Assembly (NCBI GenBank): GCA_002401735.1
Contig: NVTX01000021.1
Coordinates: 1-5,619, forward strand
Source of the DNA: Methylophilaceae bacterium
Lineage (GTDB): Bacteria > Pseudomonadota > Gammaproteobacteria > Burkholderiales > Methylophilaceae
DNA: 5,619 nucleotides
Direction: 5' to 3'
A program made the translations under genes and the position numbers. Shown one piece after another: positions 1 through 5,619 of the stretch (positions are counted from its first letter, which is position 1; each line of letters opens with the position of its first letter). Under the pieces are notes generated by a model. That model did not search any database. It had not been told where the DNA came from and saw only the letters and a program-made list of their open reading frames with translations.

Positions 1-345
1 ATGATGCCGCTCGTTGGCCGTCTTGGTAAGGTTCTCGGCCCGCGTGGCATGATGCCGAACCCGAAGGTTGGCACCGTCACCACCGACGTTGCAGCCGCTG
101 TTGCTGCTTCCAAGGGCGGTGCAGTCGAATTCCGCGTCGAGAAGGCTGGTATCATCCATGCCGGTATCGGCAAGGTTTCCTTCGACAATGCCAAGCTCGA
201 AGAAAACATCAAGGCTTTCGCTGACGCCGTCATCAAGGCAAAGCCGTCGGCTGCCAAGGGTGAATACGTCAAGCGCGTATCGCTTTCCTCGACCATGGGC
301 GTTGGCGTCAAGGTCGATCCGGCAACCGTCAAGGTCGTCGCCTAA
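1..345 (+). CDS. rplA: Ribosomal protein L1, C-terminal half (5' truncated at window edge)
   Basis: This is the last 114 residues of 50S ribosomal protein L1. L1 binds 23S rRNA at the L1 stalk, helps release deacylated tRNA from the E site, and in many bacteria represses its own operon. The core signature [15 protein letters not shown] is at residues 13-27 of the fragment, and the C-terminal RNA-binding stretch [11 protein letters not shown] is near the end, before the TAA stop. Bacterial L1 is about 230 residues, so roughly the first half lies outside the window; the ATG at base 1 is an internal methionine, not the true start. The wording ([27 protein letters not shown]) resembles Rhizobiales, Brucella/Ochrobactrum type, as I recall it. 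Every lysine codon I read is AAG and many codons end in C, unlike all downstream genes. No rplJ or rplL follows, contrary to the usual ribosomal cluster. The product call is firm; its belonging to this genome is doubtful. Confidence 0.95.
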   Translation: MMPLVGRLGKVLGPRGMMPNPKVGTVTTDVAAAVAASKGGAVEFRVEKAGIIHAGIGKVSFDNAKLEENIKAFADAVIKAKPSAAKGEYVKRVSLSSTMGVGVKVDPATVKVVA

Positions 346-349
346 GTTT
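334..349. other. Chimeric junction between G+C-rich alphaproteobacterial-like and A+T-richer betaproteobacterial-like DNA
   Basis: Left of this point the DNA encodes L1 in G+C-rich codons (39 of 60 bases are G or C in 61-120). Right of it the composition drops (26 of 60 in 421-480) and a minus-strand TPR gene is already in mid-frame. The stop of rplA (343-345) lies inside what reads on the minus strand as the TPR codons for N-L-G-D. The short shared string CGCCTAAG (340-347) fits both genes, as expected for a join at microhomology. This could be an assembly or library chimera or a real recombination; I favour an artefact. Confidence 0.75.
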
Positions 350-747
350 TCATGGGCAGTTGCATAGCTAGGATGTGTTTTTATTGCGGTTTCGAGTGCT
401 TTTTTTGCCAAGTCATATTCGCCTGCTTCAGCATGTAAAACGGCTAAGTTGTTATAAGGCTCTGGCAAATTTGGATATGCTTTTGTTAGCGCATTGAACG
501 TGGTGATCGCTTCAGCACGTTTGCCACTCTCCGCCAGAATAATCCCTTTTGTGAACATGCCTTGTGCATCTTTTGGGTTTGCTTCCAAATAAGTGTTAAC
601 ACGTTTCAGTGCCGCTTCTTGTTGACCTTGTTCGGCCAGCTTAGAAATATCTTTTAACTCATCAGCAACAACTGGTGTTGTAGCAAACATTAAGGCTAGT
701 AATAATGGCGTTACATACTTTTTAAGTAAGATGTTGTGGATTGTCAT
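337..747 (-). CDS. Exported tetratricopeptide-repeat protein, 3' truncated at the junction
   Basis: Reading the minus strand from the ATG at 747-745 gives about 137 recognisable residues. Residues 1-28 look like a Sec signal peptide: basic start ([11 protein letters not shown]), hydrophobic core ([11 protein letters not shown]), and probable cleavage after PVVA before DELKD. TPR-like helical pairs follow at about residues 30-60, 61-96 ([20 protein letters not shown]) and 97-129 ([20 protein letters not shown]). A further repeat begins at TAHENLGD and is cut by the junction. The mature protein should lie in the periplasm and act as a protein-interaction scaffold; no specific partner is evident. 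Downstream of residue 137 the minus frame stays open to base 1, but those codons are antisense to rplA and are not part of this protein. The gene is divergent from cysS with a 150-base gap, and no strong ribosome-binding site precedes the ATG. Gene identity beyond a TPR protein is not recognised. Confidence 0.85.
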
Positions 748-897
748 TGTGATATACTGATTTTTGTTAATAATAACCGTATTCTACCAACTGGATAGCT
801 AACCTCCAATAGTTTGGTAGAGAATCATGGTAAATAATTGGTTTTATTGTAATATTTGGTTGTTTTCTTGGTAGATTTAACCCCGAAATTCTAATGC
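748..897. promoter_or_regulatory. Divergent intergenic region between the TPR gene and cysS, with TTGGTAGA repeats
   Basis: This 150-base A+T-rich gap must hold promoters for both divergent genes. The octamer TTGGTAGA occurs at 814-821 and 868-875, and its reverse complement TCTACCAA at 783-790. The copies start 31 and 54 bases apart, close to three and five helical turns. The 783-790 and 814-821 copies form an inverted pair with a 23-base spacer. I could not pick convincing -35/-10 pairs; TAATAT at 850-855 is a weak -10 candidate for cysS. Neither start has an obvious Shine-Dalgarno sequence. Confidence 0.45.
783..821. repeat. Imperfect inverted repeat, TCTACCAA / TTGGTAGA arms
   Basis: The perfect 8-base arms are at 783-790 and 814-821. 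They extend imperfectly inward (CT against AGT) and outward (ATTC against GAAT with a two-base offset). The 23-base loop makes it a poor intrinsic terminator, and no T-run follows. A protein-binding site or a weak hairpin in the leader is more plausible. Confidence 0.5.
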
Positions 898-2316
898 ATG
901 TTAAAAATTTATAATACCCTCACCCGCAACAAGCAAACTTTTGTCCCCATTCACGTAAATAAAGTCCAGATGTATGTCTGTGGCATGACGGTTTATGACT
1001 ACTGTCATATCGGTCATGCGCGTGTGATGGTGGTATTTGACATGATTTCACGATGGTTTCGTGCGTCAGACTATGAAGTGACTTATGTGCGCAATATCAC
1101 CGATGTAGATGACAAAATCATACAGCGTGCCAATGACAATAAAGAGAGTATCGGTGAGCTCACGCAGCGCTTTATTGATGCGATGGATGAGGATGCCGCT
1201 CAGCTAGGCGTGATTCGCCCTAATCTTGAGCCACGCGCAACGACACACATTGATGCCATGATTGCGATGATTAGCCGTTTAATTGAAAAAGGCCACGCCT
1301 ACGCTGCAGATAATGGTGATGTGTTTTACGCTGTCCGTAGCTTTGATGGTTATGGCAAGCTTTCTGGTAAAAGCCTAGACGATTTACGTGCAGGTGAACG
1401 CGTAGAAGTCGACTCAGCTAAAAAAGACCCGCTGGATTTTGTGCTATGGAAGGCTGTTAAGCCGAATGAGCCCAATTGGGATTCGCCATGGGGCCCAGGC
1501 CGGCCTGGTTGGCACATCGAATGCTCAGCCATGAGTGCACAGCATTTGGGTGAGCACTTTGATATTCATGGTGGTGGGCAAGATCTGCAATTTCCGCACC
1601 ATGAAAATGAGATTGCACAAAGCGAAGCAACACACAGTTGCCAAATGGCCAATTATTGGATGCATAATGGTTTTGTGCGGGTGGATGACGAGAAGATGTC
1701 AAAATCACTTGGCAACTTCTTTACGATTAGAACTGTGTTAGAAACATACGATGCCGAAGTTGTTCGCTTTTTTATCCTGCGCGCGCATTACCGCAGCCCA
1801 CTCAATTATAGCGATAAACATTTGGACGATGCGAAAGCTGCGTTAACCCGACTATATACCGCTTTGCGCGGAATTGATGCGAATGTAAATGCCATCGACT
1901 GGAACCATCCGCAAGCTGTACGATTTAAAGCGGCGATGGATGATGACTTTAATACGCCAGAAGCCATGGCTGTGTTGTTTGATTTAGCAAAAATAAAAAC
2001 ATCTGAGTCATTGTCTCTTTTGAAAAGCTTAGGGAGAGTTCTTGGTTTGTTGCAAGATGACCCTGAGGCATTTTTACAAAGAAAACATTATGTTATGAAT
2101 TTGGAGCCTGGTCACTATGATTTAAAGGGTGGCAACTTAGATTTTAATGTTAATGCTGGCCTTAGTGATGAAAAGATTAACACAATGATAAATTCAAGAA
2201 CAGAGGCTAAGAAAGCCAAAAATTATGAAGAGGCTGATCGTGTTCGACAAGAACTTGCGGATGCAGGAATTGTTTTAGAAGATACGCCGCAAGGGACAAC
2301 ATGGCGTAGAGCGTAG
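898..2316 (+). CDS. cysS: Cysteinyl-tRNA synthetase (CysRS)
   Basis: This cytoplasmic class I aminoacyl-tRNA synthetase charges tRNA-Cys with cysteine using ATP (EC 6.1.1.16). The HIGH motif is at residues 37-40 and KMSKS at 266-270. The zinc-site residues that discriminate cysteine sit at the expected places: C28, C209 (in WHIECSAM), H234 and E238 (in PHHENE). The Rossmann core is followed by a DALR-type helical domain from about residue 340 and ends in the conserved [15 protein letters not shown]. The start [10 protein letters not shown] matches the family; the ATG at 894 is out of frame and no clear ribosome-binding site is visible. At 472 residues it is about ten longer than the E. coli enzyme as I recall it. 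From about residue 364 the protein departs from the norm: a few residues seem missing after LFDLA (364-367), and about 20 extra residues lie between AFLQ and the final helical domain (about 396-422). Four of five AGA arginine codons fall after residue 379. Function should be intact because all catalytic motifs are present. Confidence 0.98.
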   Translation: MLKIYNTLTRNKQTFVPIHVNKVQMYVCGMTVYDYCHIGHARVMVVFDMISRWFRASDYEVTYVRNITDVDDKIIQRANDNKESIGELTQRFIDAMDEDAAQLGVIRPNLEPRATTHIDAMIAMISRLIEKGHAYAADNGDVFYAVRSFDGYGKLSGKSLDDLRAGERVEVDSAKKDPLDFVLWKAVKPNEPNWDSPWGPGRPGWHIECSAMSAQHLGEHFDIHGGGQDLQFPHHENEIAQSEATHSCQMANYWMHNGFVRVDDEKMSKSLGNFFTIRTVLETYDAEVVRFFILRAHYRSPLNYSDKHLDDAKAALTRLYTALRGIDANVNAIDWNHPQAVRFKAAMDDDFNTPEAMAVLFDLAKIKTSESLSLLKSLGRVLGLLQDDPEAFLQRKHYVMNLEPGHYDLKGGNLDFNVNAGLSDEKINTMINSRTEAKKAKNYEEADRVRQELADAGIVLEDTPQGTTWRRA

Positions 2317-2394
2317 CTAGTTTTATAAACTTTCGTTTGTATCGATTTAATGAATCATTCCGTAATGCGCTAAAATAACATTATTTAGCTAGTT
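2314..2394. repeat. 9-base direct repeat TAGCTAGTT bracketing the cysS-argJ gap
   Basis: TAGCTAGTT occurs at 2314-2322, overlapping the cysS stop, and again at 2386-2394, just before argJ. The copies start 72 bases apart. Nothing resembling transposase or inverted termini lies between them. It may be chance, or the footprint of a small insertion or duplication. Confidence 0.4.
2371..2376 (+). promoter_or_regulatory. Possible -10 element for the argJ operon
   Basis: TAAAAT at 2371-2376 matches five of six positions of the sigma-70 -10 consensus. It lies 31 bases before the argJ start in the only sizeable gap (91 bases) upstream of the three-gene cluster. No good -35 box exists at 16-18 base spacing (best TTAATG at 2347-2352), so the call is weak. 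No ARG-box-like palindrome was recognised. Confidence 0.25.
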
Positions 2395-2407
2395 AGAAAG
2401 TGTACGC

Positions 2408-3634
2408 ATGCCAGTAAAACTCTCCGCGCCTGACGCGTCATCGCTACTGCCAATAAATGGTGTCACCTTGGGCTATGCTGAGGCTGAAGTGCGTTACACC
2501 AATCGCAAAGATGTATTGGTCGTGCAGTTGGCAGAGGGGACGCACGTTTCTGGCGTTTTTACGCAGAACAAATTTTGTGCTGCACCAGTGATTGTTTGCA
2601 AAAATCATTTAGCCAGCTCGGGTAAAATTCGTGCTTTACTCGTCAATACTGGCAATGCAAATGCTGGTACCGGTGAGTCGGGCTTAAGGCATGCGGACCA
2701 GAGTTGTGAGGCGCTGTCAGTGCTGCTTGGCTTGAACCGTGAGCAGATTTTACCATTTTCCACTGGCGTGATTTTAGAGCCTTTGCCCATCGATAAAATC
2801 ATCATTGGCATGCCTGCAGCCATTGCAAATGCTAAGGCTGATAATTGGTTGAATGCAGCAGAAGCCATTATGACCACAGACATTGTGCCCAAAGGTACTT
2901 CTCGTCAGCTAATGGTTGGTGGGCAGCAAGTAACCATCACCGGGATGAGTAAAGGCTCAGGGATGATTCATCCCAATATGGCAACGATGTTGGGCTATGT
3001 GATGACAGATGTCGTCATCAGTCAGTCGGCACTAGACGCCATCATTCATTACGCTGTGAACAAATCATTTAACTGTATTACCGTAGATGGAGATACGAGC
3101 ACGAATGATAGTTTTATTTTGGCAGCAACAAACTTAGCGGGGAATGCTGAAATTACCGAGGATAGTGCTGATTTTGTTATTTTGCGTGATGCCATAACAG
3201 AAGTGGCGGTCGAGCTAGCGCAAGCGATTGTGCGTGATGGTGAAGGTGCTACTAAGTTTATGACTATACAAGTTGAGGCTGGTAAGGATGGGCGTGAGTG
3301 CCGTAAGGTCGCTTATGCGATTGCGCATTCGTCACTGGTTAAGACCGCATTTTTTGCATCTGATCCTAATTTAGGGCGGATTCTTGCCGCCATTGGTTAT
3401 GCCGATGTTGATGATTTAGATGTGAATGCAATTTCACTTTATCTTGGCGATGTTTTAGTGGCTGAGCATGGTGGGGTGGCTGCTAGTTATAAAGAAGAAC
3501 AGGGAGTGGCCATCATGAGTGAAGCCGAAATTCTAGTGCGTGTTGTGCTAAATCGAGGGCAAGCGGAGGCGACAGTTTGGACCTGCGATTTCAGTTATGA
3601 CTATGTCAAAATTAATGCAGACTATAGAAGTTAA
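2408..3634 (+). CDS. argJ: Bifunctional glutamate N-acetyltransferase / ornithine acetyltransferase ArgJ
   Basis: ArgJ transfers the acetyl group from N2-acetylornithine to glutamate, regenerating N-acetylglutamate in the cyclic arginine pathway. Bifunctional forms can also use acetyl-CoA (EC 2.3.1.35 / 2.3.1.1). It is an Ntn-hydrolase-like enzyme that cleaves itself. The cleavage motif [14 protein letters not shown] is at residues 182-195, with T193 the predicted nucleophile and new N-terminus of the beta chain. The oxyanion-hole Thr-Gly is T119-G120 in [12 protein letters not shown]. Other family marks are NTGNANAGTG (80-89), DGDTSTND (227-234), RDGEGATKF (276-284) and the C-terminal INADYRS. 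The 408-residue length is typical and the protein looks complete. A weak purine-rich stretch (AGAAAG, 2395-2400) precedes the ATG. It heads a plus-strand cluster: the next gene begins 12 bases after its stop and lies in the same frame. Sequence alone does not settle whether it is mono- or bifunctional. Confidence 0.97.
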   Translation: MPVKLSAPDASSLLPINGVTLGYAEAEVRYTNRKDVLVVQLAEGTHVSGVFTQNKFCAAPVIVCKNHLASSGKIRALLVNTGNANAGTGESGLRHADQSCEALSVLLGLNREQILPFSTGVILEPLPIDKIIIGMPAAIANAKADNWLNAAEAIMTTDIVPKGTSRQLMVGGQQVTITGMSKGSGMIHPNMATMLGYVMTDVVISQSALDAIIHYAVNKSFNCITVDGDTSTNDSFILAATNLAGNAEITEDSADFVILRDAITEVAVELAQAIVRDGEGATKFMTIQVEAGKDGRECRKVAYAIAHSSLVKTAFFASDPNLGRILAAIGYADVDDLDVNAISLYLGDVLVAEHGGVAASYKEEQGVAIMSEAEILVRVVLNRGQAEATVWTCDFSYDYVKINADYRS

Positions 3635-3646
3635 GCGGCAAACGAA

Positions 3647-4510
3647 GTGACTCAAAAAGTAGATGATTTGATTCTGCGCGCAGAAGGTTTGCTTACTAAG
3701 CTCGAAACCTTCTTGCTACCTAAAGAGCCGGCCGTTAATTGGAATGCGATTGCTTGGCGCTGGGTAGGAAAGAATGGTATTGGCACTTTATGTCCCATCG
3801 AGCATCCGCATCAAATGCAATTAGAAAATATTCAGTTTGTCGATACGCAGAAAAAAGAGATTGTTAGAAACACGCGGCAGTTTCTACAAGGGCTTACGGC
3901 AAACAATGTATTACTGACAGGTGCCCGCGGCACAGGAAAATCCTCCTTAGTAAAAGCCTTACTAACAGCGTTTTCTAATCAGGGTCTGCGGTTAATTGAA
4001 GTAGAAAAACATGACTTAGTGCACTTGCCAGAAATCGTGAGTTTAATTAGAAACCGCCCAGAAAAATTTATTATTTACTGCGATGACTTAACTTTTGAAG
4101 CCAATGACATTGCTTACAAAGCATTAAAAGTTGTTTTAGATGGGTCATTGGCATCAACATCAGATAATGTATTGGTGTATGCCACCTCAAATCGTAAAAA
4201 TTTAATGCCAGAGTTTTTGGCGGATAATCTGGCAACAGCACATGCGGATGGTGAAGTTAGGCCTAGTGACACCATCGAAGAAAAAACTGCTTTAGCAGAA
4301 CGTTTTGGTCTTTGGTTGTCTTTCTATGCCTTTGATCAAAATGAATACTTAACCATTGCCGCCAATTGGTTAAAAACCTTCGACCTTGATTTTGACGAGG
4401 CGGCAAGAAAAGCTGCGCTGCAATTTACTTATACACGTGGCGCGCGTAGCGGTCGTGTTGCTTATCAATTTGCGCGGGATTATGCAGGTAGGTTAAAGCT
4501 GCATGAGTAA
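3647..4510 (+). CDS. DUF815-type P-loop ATPase (AAA+-like)
   Basis: This 287-residue soluble protein resembles the DUF815 family of predicted AAA+-like ATPases that often lies between argJ and a mutT-like gene in betaproteobacteria; its cellular role is not established to my knowledge. The Walker A motif is GARGTGKSS at residues 92-100 (K98, S99). Walker B is FIIYCDDLTF at 141-150 (D146, D147). A sensor-1-like asparagine is N182 in YATSNRKNL, and a late arginine-rich segment TRGARSGRVAYQFARDYAG (263-281) could act as sensor 2 or arginine finger. There is no signal peptide or membrane span. Translation appears to begin at GTG: the frame has a stop (argJ TAA, 3632-3634) just upstream and no good ATG further in. 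No strong ribosome-binding site is seen, so translation may be coupled to argJ. It ends overlapping the next gene by 8 bases, so the three genes are almost certainly co-transcribed. Confidence 0.9.
   Translation: MTQKVDDLILRAEGLLTKLETFLLPKEPAVNWNAIAWRWVGKNGIGTLCPIEHPHQMQLENIQFVDTQKKEIVRNTRQFLQGLTANNVLLTGARGTGKSSLVKALLTAFSNQGLRLIEVEKHDLVHLPEIVSLIRNRPEKFIIYCDDLTFEANDIAYKALKVVLDGSLASTSDNVLVYATSNRKNLMPEFLADNLATAHADGEVRPSDTIEEKTALAERFGLWLSFYAFDQNEYLTIAANWLKTFDLDFDEAARKAALQFTYTRGARSGRVAYQFARDYAGRLKLHE
4486..4492 (+). promoter_or_regulatory. Ribosome-binding site candidate for the Nudix/ThiE-like gene
   Basis: AGGTAGG lies 10 bases before the ATG at 4503, inside the end of the ATPase gene. With the 8-base stop/start overlap (ATGAGTAA), it supports 4503 as the true start and suggests coupled translation. 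Confidence 0.5.
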
Positions 4511-5468
4511 AGTCATCCATGTGGCGGTAGCCATTTTAAAAAAAAGCAATGGAGATTTCTTATTAGCAAGCCGACCAGTAGGTAAGCATTGGGCTGGCTG
4601 GTGGGAGTTTCCAGGGGGTAAAATTGAAACTGGAGAGTCGCCAGAGCAAGCGTTAATACGTGAGCTGCAAGAAGAAATAGGGGTTGTTCCTACACAGCTT
4701 CAACCGTGGTTACAAAGACGTTTCGACTACCCAGCCACCCATGACTCACCTGCTAAAACAGTCCATTTGCATTTCTTTTTTGTGACGCAGTGGCAAGGCG
4801 AGCTGATACCAAAAGAAGGGCAGAAGCTCAGTTGGCAAACCGCAGGCAATGTTAGCGTGGAACCCGTATTGCCTGCAAACGTGCCCATTATGAATGCATT
4901 GGCATTACCGTCAACCTATGCAATTAGCAATATGGCAGCAATGGGTGAGACGGCTTTTTTTGAAGCATTAACCCGACAATTGAAAGGTGGTTTGCAGCTT
5001 ATTCAAGTGCGAGAAAAGCAACTGGATCATAAAGCATTATCTCAGTTTGCTTTAGCGGTAAAAACGTTGGCAAAGCCATTTGGCGCTAAGGTATTACTGA
5101 ATGAAAATATAGCATTAGCAGTTGAAGTTGGCTTGGATGGTGTGCATTTGCCGAGTAAGGCGTTATTGCAACTTGAAAACAAACCGCAAAATTTGTTGGT
5201 GGCAGCTTCTTGTCATCATGCCGCTGAGCTAGCACATGCAAGAATGTTGGCTTTGGATTTTGTGACGCTATCGCCAGTTGCTGCTACAGCAAGTCATCTA
5301 GAGGCTACGCCGATGGGATGGGCGGAATTTTCTGCATTGGCCAGTACGGTAGCGCTACCTGTTTTTGCTTTAGGTGGGATGCGTGCAGATGATCTGCCAC
5401 AGGCTTTAGCTAGCGGTGCACAAGGCGTTGCTATGCAACGTGCAATTTGGGATGTTACTGCGCCTTAA
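4503..5468 (+). CDS. Nudix hydrolase (MutT-like) fused to a thiamine-phosphate-synthase-like domain
   Basis: This 321-residue protein has two domains. Residues 1-133 are a MutT-like Nudix domain: IHVAVAILKKSNGDFLLASR opens it, WEFPGGK follows, and the full Nudix box (G-x5-E-x7-R-E-x2-E-E-x-G) spans 39-61, with G39, E45, R53, E54, E57, E58 and G60. N126 in LPAN matches the asparagine that reads 8-oxoguanine in E. coli MutT. A role hydrolysing oxidised dGTP is therefore likely. Residues about 137-320 resemble ThiE, a TIM barrel: IQVREK (167-172), LLNENI (198-203), LDGVHL (211-216), SCH (236-238), LSPVAAT (256-262) and the phosphate-binding GG at 291-292. Several ThiE active-site positions differ: N-D is N200-E201, and the T-x-T-K diphosphate loop reads T-A-S-H at 262-265. 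It is thus probably not an ordinary thiamine synthase. Such fusions are known in beta- and gammaproteobacteria. It is the last gene of the argJ cluster and converges on the copper-chaperone gene. Confidence 0.93.
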   Translation: MSKVIHVAVAILKKSNGDFLLASRPVGKHWAGWWEFPGGKIETGESPEQALIRELQEEIGVVPTQLQPWLQRRFDYPATHDSPAKTVHLHFFFVTQWQGELIPKEGQKLSWQTAGNVSVEPVLPANVPIMNALALPSTYAISNMAAMGETAFFEALTRQLKGGLQLIQVREKQLDHKALSQFALAVKTLAKPFGAKVLLNENIALAVEVGLDGVHLPSKALLQLENKPQNLLVAASCHHAAELAHARMLALDFVTLSPVAATASHLEATPMGWAEFSALASTVALPVFALGGMRADDLPQALASGAQGVAMQRAIWDVTAP

Positions 5469-5619
5469 TCGGTAAGGTCACTGTTTGGTGTGTAATCTTG
5501 CCACCTTCGTCTTCAAAACAAAGTTTAAATTCGATAGAATTGCCAGCTTTTAAAGGTGATTTTAAATCAAGCAGCATGAAATGAAAGCTACCTGGTTTAA
5601 GCGCTTTCGGTTCCCCTGC
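5455..5619 (-). CDS. PCu(A)C-type periplasmic copper chaperone, C-terminal part (5' beyond window)
   Basis: The minus strand from the window edge encodes 54 residues and a TAA stop at 5457-5455. The text (EPKALKPGSFHFMLLDLK, then SPLKAGNSIEFKLCFEDEGG) matches the end of the DUF461/PCu(A)C family. These are small cupredoxin-like proteins that bind Cu(I) in the periplasm and deliver it to the CuA site of cytochrome c oxidase. The H-x-M copper-ligand pair of the family is visible (H at 5583-5581, M at 5577-5575). The upstream ligands, signal peptide and start lie outside the window. The 3' end overlaps the convergent Nudix/ThiE-like gene by 14 bases. A single cysteine (FKLCFE) is present and its role is unknown. 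Confidence 0.88.
   Translation of the reverse strand, partial: AGEPKALKPGSFHFMLLDLKSPLKAGNSIEFKLCFEDEGGKITHQTVTLPIKAQ

Noticed and set aside
1..345. Recent horizontal transfer of rplA into the betaproteobacterial genome
   Set aside because: Only a fragment with no ribosomal neighbours is present, it sits at the window edge, and the join is at microhomology inside another gene; a chimeric assembly is simpler.
68..367. Plus-strand 99-codon open frame inside and beyond rplA
   Set aside because: It overlaps L1 in another frame, its serine/proline/arginine-rich text is typical of a shadow frame in G+C-rich DNA, and it crosses the suspected artificial junction.
783..875. CRISPR-like array from the repeated TTGGTAGA
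   Set aside because: The repeats are only 8 bases, in mixed orientation, with unequal spacing and no cas genes.
748..897. T-box or other riboswitch leader for cysS
   Set aside because: No T-box sequence, specifier-loop architecture or terminator/antiterminator pair is visible, and T-boxes are mainly in Gram-positive bacteria. The inverted octamers have a long spacer and no T-run.
1350..1741. Two minus-strand and one plus-strand small open frames inside cysS
   Set aside because: They lie fully within the best-conserved part of CysRS (zinc site and KMSKS region), have no recognisable domains or ribosome-binding sites, and are explained by the cysS codons.
2317..2407. Intrinsic terminator after cysS
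   Set aside because: No G+C-rich stem followed by a T-run was found; short TAGCTA palindromes are too weak.
2605..2892. Minus-strand 95-codon open frame inside argJ
   Set aside because: It is antisense to conserved ArgJ sequence and its hydrophobic Met-rich text mirrors Ala/His codons of argJ; nothing supports expression.

Overview
The window is mostly a compact, moderately A+T-rich stretch of proteobacterial housekeeping DNA. About 345 bases of unrelated, G+C-rich DNA are joined to its left end. The main part (about 346-5619) looks betaproteobacterial. The order argJ, DUF815-type ATPase, Nudix/ThiE-like fusion is a familiar betaproteobacterial arrangement, and the base composition and protein style suggest a Methylophilaceae-like methylotroph (Methylotenera/Methylophilus type). 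That family placement is recalled and inferred, not demonstrated by a search.

Layout: (1) 1-345, the C-terminal half of ribosomal protein L1 (rplA). It has alphaproteobacterial (Rhizobiales, Brucella/Ochrobactrum-like) sequence and strongly G+C-biased codons. (2) About 334-349, a junction at which the rplA stop codon runs directly into the truncated 3' part of a minus-strand gene. (3) 337-747 minus, an exported TPR protein cut off by the junction. (4) 748-897, a divergent intergenic region with three copies of the octamer TTGGTAGA. (5) 898-2316, cysS, complete, with an unusual A+T-rich C-terminal part. (6) 2317-2407, a gap with a probable argJ promoter. (7) 2408-5468, a tightly packed plus-strand cluster: argJ (arginine biosynthesis), a DUF815-type ATPase, and a Nudix hydrolase fused to a thiamine-phosphate-synthase-like domain. 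(8) 5455-5619 minus, the C-terminus of a PCu(A)C-type copper chaperone, converging on and overlapping the fusion gene by 14 bases.

Functionally these are core-metabolism genes: Cys-tRNA charging, cyclic acetyl transfer in arginine synthesis, a putative nucleotide-pool sanitiser, and periplasmic copper delivery. I see no tRNA, rRNA, CRISPR array, insertion sequence, phage gene or attachment site. I do not see a novel defence or mobile system. The points most worth a second look are the chimeric left end, the repeated octamer between the TPR gene and cysS, the altered CysRS C-terminus, and the degenerate ThiE-like half of the fusion protein.
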